Positions 19,702 through 29,165 of a stretch of DNA of 64,000 nt are shown here, in pieces. The notes below the pieces were generated by a model, which was given only the letters and a program-made list of their open reading frames with translations, was not told where the DNA came from and did no database searches. The position numbers and the translations under genes are program-made. The stretch covers positions 193,513,689 to 193,577,688 of the forward strand of contig CM061141.1 in the NCBI GenBank assembly GCA_030789695.1, written 5' to 3'. The first letter of the stretch is position 1; each line of letters opens with the position of its first letter. Origin of the DNA: Scilla litardierei (lineage: Eukaryota > Streptophyta > Magnoliopsida > Asparagales > Asparagaceae).

Positions 19702-20153
19702 CATCACCCGATCGGGTGAAGAATCACCCGATCGGGTGACCTGCTTCGTTAATCGGCAGCGGTCTTCAGAACTTCACCCGGTCAGACGACAAGATCGGTT
19801 GATGGAAGCTGCTCGTCGTTTGGATCTTGGCGTCGTCGGGTGAACCGATCGGTTGAAAAATCAACGATCGGTTGGAATCGTCGCCCAAAAGACAGTAACT
19901 TCGGAAGTTTTGGCACGGTCTGCTGGCAGTCGGGTGAGCTCTCTGGGTCATCTCTTCGAGGAAATGGCTATAGGTGAACCGATCGGGTGAAGATCACCCG
20001 ATCGGTTGAGTTTCAGCTCCAATTTCCTGAGAAGTTCGTCGGGTTGAACCGGTCGACGACCCGGTCGGTTGACACTTTCGTTGCTTCAGCGGCTGACCAG
20101 GTCGTGCACGCGTGCATCACCTGATCGGTTGGCGTATCCAACCGATCGGGTGG
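19702..20153. repeat. Array of CCGATCGG paired motifs in A1 U3
   Basis: About ten words of the form CACCCGATCGGGTGA or AACCGATCGGTTGA, mostly as inverted pairs a few bases apart (for example 19703-19738 and 19976-20008). Matches the array in the A1 spacer at 4809-5154. Probable enhancer. Confidence 0.75.
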
Positions 20154-20396
20154 GGGGCTGAAAGATGGAGATCTTTGTCGTTTGAACCCCTGGATCACGT
20201 GTGACTCCTCCCGTTGCTCCGGGGACTTAAGATATTTTTGCTAAGTGTCCCCTATGCTGTCAAACTCCTGCAAACATACAAAAACACGAAAAAGTGAAAG
20301 AAAACAATAAAACACGAGAAAATGAGTACGAGACGGCGGGAAATAACGGAAAAACATAAAGAAGACGTGCGTGGATATATAAAATATACACACACG

Positions 20397-21090
20397 TCAC
20401 TTCACCGGATCCTTGGTGAACTCTTCCACGACATATTCATCTGTGGCCTCGTCTTCCAGGAGCTCTTGGTAGCTCGCATCTCCTTGAGGGGCACGTTTCC
20501 TCATAGGCTTTTGTTGAAGAAATTCCACTTCTATATTGCCTACATTCATGAAATTGTTCCCTCACGAACATCCATTAGCATTCTAGCCGTCGCCATGAAC
20601 GGACGGCCAAATATGAGCTGAGAGCTCCCTTTTTTCGGCATATCCATGATGATGAAGTCCACCGGTACGCATAGTCCAGGCGGTACCTGCACAATGATGT
20701 CCTGTGTTATCCCCACCAGATACGTGATGGAGTGGTCTGCCAGCTGAATAGACATATCGGTTGGCTCAAGCTCTGTTCTGGTATGTAGCCTCCCAAAAAT
20801 GGAGAGCGTCATCAAGCTGATGCTTGCTCCCAAGTCTATCAACGCCTGGATAATAGGGGTGTCGACGATGGAGCACGGCACCGTGAAACTCTCGGGATCC
20901 GTCAACTTCTTTGGAACATGGTTATTTATAATAGAAGTATAATCCTCCAAAATCTTTCCATCATCATGTGTTCGCTTCCCCGTAATGAGTTCTTTCAAAA
21001 AAATTGCATACGTGGGAATCTCTGTTATAGCATCCATGAATGAAATGTTTAGCTGAATACCTTTAAGGAGATCCATGAACTTGGCATACT
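20397..21090 (-). pseudogene. A2: Athila-type gag-protease fragment
   Basis: The minus-strand frame enters at 21090 (cut by element X) with YAKFMDLLKGIQLNISFMDA and carries the protease core LIDLGASISLMTLSIFGRL, IQLADHSITYLVG and LIFGRPFMATARMLMDV. After REGTIS it shifts frame by one base and continues to a stop at 20397 (...VVEEFTKDPVK). The A1 protease is similar in layout but clearly divergent, so A2 is a different Athila lineage. About 120 bp of T-rich sequence follows to 20277, with no gene. This is the oldest host of the nest. Confidence 0.75.
21086..21090 (+). repeat. Probable target-site duplication of X, left (ATACT)
   Basis: The five bases before the X 5' LTR. The partner copy would be beyond the right window edge, so this is not confirmed. 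Confidence 0.4.
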
Positions 21091-21285
21091 TGTAATGACC
21101 GGTTTTTGTAACAACGATTATATGAGTAATATGGGATGTTTCCCCTCTTGGTGTGCTTTTCCCGTAAGACGTCCTCACGATTAGCTTCTTAGCGTCTTAA
21201 TTTTAGAGCTAGAGTGATCCTAGAGGCCATAGGAATCTTCCCGAAGCTTCGCACTTCAATTCGGCACTTTTGGTGCATCTTAGTT

Positions 21286-21690
21286 GGTTCAAGAAGGAGA
21301 ACCAACCGACTAGATTCCAATCTAGTCGGTCAGGAACTCTTCTGGAACCGACTAGCTCTTTAAATCAATTATTCAGGAGTTACTGTTTACTCTTAGTTGG
21401 TCTAAGAACAACCACCGACCGACTAGATGTGAAACTAGTCGGTCAGAACTTGCTCTCAGACCGACTAGTTCCTTTGATTAATTTCACCTAAGTTACTATT
21501 TATCATTAGTCGGTCAATGAACACTCACCAACCGACTAGGTTGCGAACTAGTCGGTCGACGGGCCTTCACAGACCGACTAATTCATTCCCAGATTTATTC
21601 CTTCTTTCGATGTTTGCTTTTAGTCGGTCTCAGTTGAACGACCGACCGACTAGTTGTCAAACTAGTCGGTCAGCCACCCTTCATGGACCG
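21286..21690. repeat. TAGTCGGTC/GACCGACTA array in X 5' LTR U3
   Basis: Thirteen exact ACCGACTA cores (either strand) plus degenerate ones. They form four units of about 95 bp, each with four motifs in alternating orientation. Each core holds ACCGAC, the DRE/CRT word bound by DREB/CBF factors. The array ends about 50 bp before the TATA box. The same array is in the X 3' LTR and, in Tekay-2, in both LTRs. Confidence 0.8.
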
Positions 21691-21738
21691 ATTAACTGAC
21701 CCCGAAACCCTAGGTTTTGCCCAGCCACCGCAACTTTT

Positions 21739-21750
21739 TCTATTTAAACC
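21739..21750 (+). promoter_or_regulatory. TATA-like box of X 5' LTR
   Basis: TCTATTTAAACC, directly downstream of the motif array. In Tekay-2 the same position has CCCTATAAATACC. Confidence 0.55.
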
Positions 21751-22306
21751 CCCAATCGTTTCTTCTTCTTTCTTTCACTTCTCTTGGCCATTCTCTTTCC
21801 CCTTTGACCTCTGATCTTCCCCAAACATCCTCTAGCTATTTTCCTTCATCCCCGGAGCCCCTCACGCCTCATTTAGCGCCGGCCACTTCCTTTAGGCCGT
21901 CGGCCAACCCCAAAATCCCCCAAATCCCATTTTCTCCAGAATTTCTCGCCGTTTCCAGATCTGAGCCATAGATCTCCGGATCGTTCTTCCGTTGATGTGC
22001 TTGCTCAGCATCGTTCTTCCGCTACGATACGGTTAGTGAATCGATCCTTTAATATTCTTATAACCCACCTTGTGATTTTGTTAAACCCTAATAAAAATGG
22101 ATGTTAGACTTCGTAGATTCGATTATAAAACCGGATTGGATATTGTTCTAATATTGTTTTGCCATGGCAGCGATCCCATCTCCGTAGTTTAACATTTTGA
22201 GACGTGCCTCGTTGATCGTCATCCTTGGTGCCAGGCAAGTGAAACTTGCTACTTAGGGGTTTAGGCCACGCCTTAGGCCATTTGCTTGTTGTAGGCGTAA
22301 AAGAAA

Positions 22307-22970
22307 CTAGGCGACGAAATGATACTCGCCTAGGCGCAAATTTCAGGATCTAGCTTGACAACGAAGCTAGATCCGACTTCTTTTAATTATTTACACTTGT
22401 TGTCATCCATGCATCTTATCTGTCATGTTTAAATTCAATTAACGGTACTCGAATTATCTGTACATGCTATCCATGTTGAATGTTGCATTCGTAGCACACG
22501 CTACATTACTTGTACTACTGGATCCGGCTAGGCACCCGTTATGCGGGCATAACCCTATGCCATACGTGTTAAAAACACTTCCTGGCTCGTGATCCAGAAG
22601 CGACTATTACGTGTTCGGGGGTAATGCCCTGGCTCGACACACGTGGAGGGGTAGGGATAAACGGTCACTTGAGCTTAAGAGGTGGACCGATCAGCCACTC
22701 TAGCCAACATGCGGAATCTCTGTGCACGACGTGCTTACATACTTGTCCTTGTCCTTGTTTACTTGCCGTGCTAAAATCCTTGTTTACTTGCCATGCTATA
22801 AACATGCCATGTCATAAACTGCTGTTACTTTCCTTGTTGTTCTCATTGCATAATATAACATGTCATAACATACTCTAGAACTGCTAGGTTGTTTCTACCT
22901 TCCTTTTGTTTCCTTGCACAAGTCTTGTAGACTTGCTGACATGTGCCCCTTCTCCTTGGGTGACGCATGT
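22307..22970 (+). other. Conserved hairpin module in X 5' LTR
   Basis: CTAGGCGA-CGAAATGATAC-TCGCCTAG (22307-22333), GATCTAGCTT-GACAACG-AAGCTAGATC (22347-22373), GTAGC-ACAC-GCTAC (22491-22504), CAAGTCT-TGT-AGACTTG (22919-22935) and ACATGTG...CGCATGT (22939-22970, one G-U pair). Order and loops match Tekay-1; stems of the first and last differ but still pair. Confidence 0.65.
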
Positions 22971-23077
22971 TAGTTGCTGAGCCAGAGATTACTGTTGAGG
23001 GTGACGAGTTCGTGGAGTTCGTGCCCGATCCCGTTGTTGACATTGAGTGCGAGGATACCGGTGACCATTCTTACTGA
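22967..23077 (+). CDS. Acidic small ORF in X 5' LTR (36 aa)
   Basis: ATG at 22967 to TGA at 23075-23077; MLVAEPEITVEGDEF... and ending ...CEDTGDHSY. It is the counterpart of the Tekay small ORFs. It ends one base before the LARD target duplication. Confidence 0.5.
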   Translation: MLVAEPEITVEGDEFVEFVPDPVVDIECEDTGDHSY

Positions 23078-24872
23078 TCCTCTGTAACGCCCTGCTTCCC
23101 AAAAGACACCGGAAGCAAGAGCGTTACGTGGTCCGCTTGAACTGGAGCGGTGAAGCTCGAGTTCAATAAGCGTCTGTGATCAAAACACAGAAAAGGTCCT
23201 TGCATTTGCGTATCAGAACAATCAGAACATTTCAAAAGTTAAAAGCCACATCCAGATATATAGAGTTTGTACACGAAATTAAACAACAAGCCACAGCTGG
23301 GCTAAGGTAGCAACAAGAAATGAAACGTACACAACTACTGCAACGACTGCAAGTAAACTAAGGAAATCTAGAAGTGAAGGGGGTCCTCTAGTCTTTCGCA
23401 GAAAGCGGCTCGGCACCTACGTTAAACTCTGGCTCTCTAAGTTAGGCGTCACGAACAGATCCTCTGGGTACTCAAGCTCAGAATCTGACATACATCCACA
23501 AACATGAATGTCTGTCAGCAAGGGGTCTGCAAGAAAAGATTAGCAAACCAAGACAAGTATATGACAGATATGAATTTAGGAAGCATTTAATATTATAAAG
23601 AAATGACTGCAGCAATTTTGACAATTAACAATTTTATAGAACAGAAACGAGCATCCCTAACATGCAGTTCTAGACGGTTACAAGATTAAAGTTGGGATTT
23701 TCTCTGAGTTCATTAGCATTTCAATTATCAAGACGACCAAGTTAACTTTGCAAGTTTTCATGTCAAGAGTTAGCATTCTAATCTAGGGTTCACGCCTGTA
23801 GGTCGTGATGAGAAGGTTGTTCCTCTCACGGGGGCTTACCGTGATTGACACTAACCCACCGCGTGCCGGTGGTGCTCTTGAGGAGAGTACCTTTCATACG
23901 CCTAGTGGCCGCTCAACCCTAACCCCACCCAAAAGTTTGTCGGAACACGAGCCGGCCTAGTCGACTCACACGACATCTCGATATCACGATACCGCCTTCG
24001 AGGTGCACGATTGTCACGATGTCCATATATGTTAGGCATGTCAAGACTCACTGAAATTACCGTTATTATTATTATTACACTTTTGTGACAGTTCTTCACG
24101 GTAAAGGATGGTTGAACAATTTAAATAGTGATTTCCAAATAATGACGAGCACGAGTTCTCATTGGACTTGCTACAGAAACGATCTTTTTATCATAATTGA
24201 TTAAAATTAAGATATATCATGTGATATACCGTTGGATCCCAAATTTTGTCCTGATTGTCATGGAGTCAATTTCTCACGTCATTTCACGCCTATTTTTAAG
24301 TTATTCAGTAATACGTAAAAGTGGCGTAAGAGTGCCGAAACTTCGAAAAATCATATCAAATCATATACTTGCCTGATGCGACGCGATTTTGGGTGCCTAC
24401 GCGGTCGTAAGATAGGCACGGACTTATCTGCAAGATCACATCCGGGATATTAAGCTAAGAGTGTATAAACTAAAATAATATTATCTATATTTGTACACAC
24501 AGCAAACGTTGTTATTATGTAACTTTGACATAAAAAAAAGATTGATGGGCCAGACTTGACACATACGGGTCCTAGCTCTAAGCTAGCTTCTAAGATTACA
24601 GTTTTATTTATAAGATCTAGAAATCATGTATACAACTCCATATAGTAGTGAACTGCCACATGCATGATATAATTGTGGGTACTAGCTAGCTTACAGCCTA
24701 ATTAATTATTTAATACACTATTACTCTAAACAAATATTATAACATGAATATATAGTTACACAGTTTGTAAACATCTGCATGGGCTACACTGTTCACGAAA
24801 ACGATAAGCCACTTACGGGATATAAACTATACAGATGTATTAAAATATCATATATATAACTAATGACATAAA

Positions 24873-25583
24873 CTATCCGTTAACAGTACTTACGTGAGCT
24901 TGTCTCCACTCGTCGTTCTTGCAGGTGGGCACGGCGTGAAGTGATACGGCGGTACCATCGACGGGGCGTGGCAGGGAGGTTGCGGGAGAAGGCGACGTCG
25001 GGGAGGGGCTTGGTCGGAGTGCGGTTGCAGGAAGGCGCTGAGCGGCTTGCGGAAACGTTGGTGGAGGCCTCAAGCGACGGAGGGGTACTGGCGGTTGAGG
25101 TGTTGAAGGCGGTCGTCGGGCCCGACGAGCAGCGATGGTGCGGTGTCGTGGTTCGAGGCGGTGCAGGCGTCCGACGTTCATCGGCGGGAGGGGTGTGCTG
25201 TGGACTGAGAAAATGACGGCGTGGCCTGGGGAAGTGGCGGAGAAGTGGAGGCCGCTGCGAGGTGATCGGCGTCGTTGGGGGCTGAGGGAGACGGTTGTGC
25301 GGCTGTGCTTGCGAGGAGGAGTAAGAGGAGGAGGCCAGTGTTGCTTGGGGTGTGGCGTTTGCTGCAGGCGGAAGGAGTCCACCGGCGTCGGAGGGCGGGG
25401 GAGGGTGGCCGTGCGAGTTGCTGTAGGCGGAGGGGAGGCCGCCGCCTCGTGTGGATGAGGGGAGCTGCAGCCTGGGCGAGGGATGCTAGATGCATGGATG
25501 AAGGAGGAGGAAGGGTCTGCGAGATGTGTTGATGGCGAGGGGGCCGCGCGTTCTCTGCTTCGTGTGGAGGCGAAAGAAAGCAA
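24873..25583 (-). other. Open Pro/Arg/Ser-rich frame in LARD LTR a (not called a gene)
   Basis: 237 sense codons, but the frame opens at a TTG, crosses the donor-like site, and loses its N-terminal part in LTRs c and d. The first real ATG on the minus strand (25495) opens a different 105-codon frame with a Leu run, which is broken by TGA in LTR c. I see no domain. Most likely this is GC-rich leader, not protein. Confidence 0.4.
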
Positions 25584-25685
25584 GGGCGGCGGCCTGTGTT
25601 GGGTTGTGAAGCTAGGGTTTAGGCCTCTAGGGTTTTTACAAGGAAGTAGGGGGGCGGCTGTGAAGATGTAGGGAGAATAAAACTA

Positions 25686-25696
25686 GGTTTTATAAG
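25686..25696 (-). promoter_or_regulatory. TATA box of LARD LTR a
   Basis: CTTATAAAACC on the minus strand; repeated at 31770-31780, 37853-37863 and 47472-47482 in LTRs b, c and d. Confidence 0.65.
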
Positions 25697-26427
25697 GAGA
25701 GATAGGAATATAGGTTGCTGCTCTTGATGTTGGCCTAGGGTTTTATTATAATGAATGTAGGGTGAGTAGCCCGTGAGCATAGGTTGGTTTGGGTTGCAGT
25801 TGCTTTGTGTGAATGGGGTATTATAATATTTGACCTAGGTTTCTTATAAAAATAAGTTTTTGTGATGGGGCTTTGTAGGCTGCTGTGTGAAAGGCATACG
25901 AAAATTTAGACCTAGGTTGGTTATTATAATAAGAGGATAGGTGCTATAGTCTAAGGGTTTTCATTTCATTGTTAGGCCTAGTCTACAACCGTGAGTGCAC
26001 AAATTTGGGTTCGGCCACCAGTTTTGAAATGGCTAGGGTGTAAAGTTAACTAGTTAGGAAGTAATGATTTAAGACCCTATTAATGGGATTTGTATTTAAT
26101 TGAATAAATTAGGAGATTTAGAGCTAATCAATTTGATTTATATGGGTTTATCAATGGAAGTTTTCTTTTGACCTTTTTAAAACGATTTGAAATTTGAAAT
26201 TCGAATTTGGAATTGGAAGTTAAAAAGAGATAATCTAATAATGAATTTTAACAATAACGATGATAATAATAATAAATAACTATGTGCCACAAAAATAATA
26301 ATAGTGATAATTAACATGGGAAAAGTTGGCACGTGCACGGGAACGGATACGCCTATCCACGGATACAGATGAAAATTAAACGAGCGGGAAATACAGATAA
26401 TATTATTGATAAATACCGGTCATTACA

Positions 26428-29165
26428 TCCTACCCTCCTTAAAACGATTCCGTCCTCGGAATCTTATCGGCTAAGACACCGGGAAAACGTAAGGGTAACG
26501 CTCGCACCTCTTTTCTAACGCATACACCATAACAACCAGCATGCCCTATCCAAATAGTATTTCTAATATCGGCACTAAATGTATTACCGTATATCTTATA
26601 TACTCACAATCTATAATGATATAGTACCACATGTCACTTAAACATAAATATGATTATTCTTAGTCAATTAATACTTCAATCGTACAACCACTTTTACATA
26701 CCACATATTACCATATAAACATTATAAAATCACTACACGTATATACATGCACGTAATACCTTACACTAAACACAGATTTATACACGCCTTACTCATAGTA
26801 CTAGGGTCATAGTAATCTACCCACCTTAGGATCAAGTCCGTCTTCGGACTTCCTTAAATAGGCCGATGAAGGGGGTGAGCGGACTTAGACACTAAGGTCA
26901 TTCTATCCCGGTCACACATACATTATAATGAAACAATATACATCCATATCCATACACTTACTCATATATCACACACTTTCAAATACCTATACATACGTAT
27001 ACAAACATACACCACTACACTCCTATCTCATATCTATATAGTACATATATATACACACACCAGTATACACAACCATGGTAATCCACATAGGCAAGTATAC
27101 TATTTCATACATTCACATATACGTAGTCGCAAACATACGGCCATGCATACCTCCTGGTATACACATGCTCACACATCATCCCGTAGGGGTAACATCATAA
27201 TCTTACTATGCATACAACACACTTATTTATACAATATATATATACATACGTACCTATAACTAACCACGTACATATATACGCGCGAGTACACGCCATACAT
27301 ACTAACATACAAATCACACAATAAATCCGCACACACAACCATGGTACCTAACATGCACATCACTGTATCACCGTACAATTACACCCATTAACAAGTACGG
27401 CTAGGGTACATACATGCCTAGTAACTAGCCAGTACCAAATCTAACACGCACAGATATTCTTATAGTGATATAGCTAATCACTCGCCTAAATATAAATATA
27501 ACACTTACTATCTATACTCGTCTGAATACATACTTATCACAATTTACCGTATGTACATGCACACACGACATAATAGATCATCACACTATACTAATATATT
27601 AAGGAAAAAACACATGTAGACCTAAGTGGTACATAGAGATTCACACGCACGGGCCCACACCCACTATCTATACACATGCACAACAACAAAAACTACAATC
27701 ACTGCAATGGTCCCACTATACTTATATTAAAGCTGACATAAGCACTCATAAGCACCAATGCGAAAACTAATCAATAGTGTTGTATTCAGAGTTGAAAGAT
27801 GTAATGAATTAATGATGTGATGGATGGCTCCGGAGGTAATATGGATAAGCGAGTAGTTTGGTTGGGTGACACCAAATATCTAAGATTAATTAAATAATTA
27901 GGAAGATAAGGATATGTGAGGGAAAAATAACATCGTTATAATTCATGTAGAATAGCGAGCATACGGTAGGAATTAAAACGTAAAATGTGATCAGTCAAAT
28001 AATATGTGAAGAGTAATATGGGCATAGTGTCGTAGTGCTCGTTTTGCAAATGAAAAATAGGCTTGTAAAAAGAAAACAAAAAATTTTCTTTTCTTAAAAT
28101 ATTTGAAGACAATGATTATAAAACTAACACACAGGATTTTGAAGTCCTATTTAACTTAGGAAAGTATTTTAAAAATATGTATCAACGACCGTTTCGAAAT
28201 ACATTAAAGGAGGTGACATTGGAACTAGCGACTTAGGAATAAGATTTTAACAAGTCCATTGCCTGAGGAAAATAGAGTAGTTAGGTGAAATAGAAGAACG
28301 AAATATGGATGTGAGGAAGTCATTATACGATAGTAGTTAAAGATCGCATCAAAAGAGTTTAACAATCAAGATTGGGTTTAAGTCGACTGAAGGGTAGAGA
28401 ATCTAAGTAAAAGTTTTCGAAGGAATTTTAAACTTGGCGAATAATTCAATAAAAATATCGAAAATACTTTTTAGAAGATCTCGGATCAGCAAGATGGTGT
28501 ACCAGAAGATTTTCTGTGAATCGAGGACAAGAATTAGGTCCGACGATTGAATCGTAAGCACGACTAAGGAGTAACTCTGTGAATACGCTACGATGGCTTC
28601 CTACGATTATTAAAGTGGAAGTCTAATGACTAGGAAAAGTAAAATTAGTGGGGAAAACAATCATTGTGTCGACTAAGGTTTAGCACTGAGGTTCTTCAAC
28701 GAACTAGACTGCGATAGGAGAGTCGAGGTAAGGTTCGTTGAGGATCTAGATCGAGATCTTATCTATAGGTCTGGAATATTCTACGCTTCGAAATCTACTC
28801 ATTGCAGGCGTCTCCGGTTCGACTTGCACAGATGCGATGATCGCTACATTCGGTTAGACCCTAGATGAATCTAAGCGGACGACTAACGAAACTCCAAAAA
28901 TCCAATATGGTCAGGGCTGGATGGCCAATCGCTAGGGTGACTCCCAAGTTGATAATACTAAGTCGTGGTAAGGACGTCTAACTAACGAGCACGAGCGTCT
29001 AACTAACTCTTCCTATTATCCTGATATTAGGTTCCTATCGCTGAGACAAGTATTCGAGTAGTTTTGCGTACGAAATAATTCTGGATGTTTTGGCTAATGA
29101 AAAGTGTTCTCATTGTTCTGAGTTTCGCCGTTGCAAGAGGACCTGCATGGGCCACCACTAAAACC
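26428..29165 (-). repeat. LARD internal region 1 (no gene)
   Basis: 2738 bp, AT-rich. The right end holds the post-LTR block (29142-29165, GGTTTTAGTGGTGGCCCATG on the minus strand) followed by ...TTTTCATTAG. The left end holds the polypurine tract AAGGAGGGTAGGA (26428-26440) and a GATTCCG/CGGAATC hairpin. A second polypurine-like tract with its own hairpin is at 26816-26851. No frame over about 75 codons and no retroviral motif. The segment around 28700-29020 contains GTTAGTTAGACG words shared with the X internal region. Confidence 0.85.

Larger units (their letters stand above)
3070..20276 (-). mobile_element. A1: Athila-type Ty3/gypsy element, decayed, split by Tekay-1 and copia-1
   Basis: Reading the minus strand from the right, the element has a 5' LTR (about 20276-18735), an Asp-tRNA-type primer site, gag, protease, a promoter-like spacer, and an Athila ORF1-like gene cut by copia-1 at 3069. 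Tekay-1 sits inside the gag-protease frame at 6501-16941. No RT, RNase H or integrase is present between protease and the ORF1-like gene, so A1 is non-autonomous. Its 3' LTR is outside the window. Several stops and frameshifts in gag and in the ORF1-like gene show that it is old. Confidence 0.75.
18735..20276 (-). repeat. A1 5' LTR (about 1.54 kb)
   Basis: The inner end (CA at 18735) is set by the primer site. The outer end is placed at TGTTTGCAGG (20276) from composition and TG; it is uncertain by tens of bases. It contains the CCGATCGG motif array, a TATA box, and an R-U5 stretch of about 950 bp with no gene. The sequence beyond 20276 belongs to A2 and is T-rich rather than purine-rich, so A1 appears to have inserted there rather than share an LTR with A2. 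Confidence 0.65.
21091..23082 (+). repeat. X 5' LTR, first part
   Basis: Starts TGTAATGACCGG (3' copy: TGTAACGACCGG). Order: U3 with the TAGTCGGTC array, TATA box, pyrimidine-rich start of transcript, donor-like ATACG|GTTAGT at 22031/22032, hairpin module, acidic small ORF. The LTR is interrupted after TCCTC (23078-23082) by the LARD array and ends at 48219-48552. Confidence 0.9.
23083..26427 (-). repeat. LARD LTR a (3345 bp; outermost 3' LTR)
   Basis: Minus-strand start TGTAATGACCGG at 26427, end GGGCGTTACA at 23083. It has a TATA box (25686-25696), two AAACCCTAG boxes downstream (about 25610-25635), a GC-rich transcribed stretch to about 24900, then donor-like CAC|GTAAGTACT at 24893 and an AT-rich remainder. 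A hairpin CTGACATACAT/ATGTCTGTCAG (23485-23518) and a short acidic frame (MSDSELEYPEDLF...) lie near the end. This LTR is the most diverged of the four at its 23083 end. Confidence 0.9.

Noticed and set aside
20250..20300. A1 5' LTR as a shared LTR of A2 and A1 (tandem element)
   Set aside because: A2 protease is a different lineage and no polypurine tract precedes the LTR; insertion of A1 into A2 is simpler, though the exact border is uncertain.
21091..22843. Interpretation of TAGTCGGTC arrays as telomere or centromere satellite
   Set aside because: They are confined to U3 of defined LTRs with a TATA box downstream and appear only in those LTR copies.
25178..25495. 105-codon frame with a Leu run that could be a secreted peptide
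   Set aside because: Broken by a stop in LTR c and disrupted in d; low-complexity composition; more likely noncoding leader.
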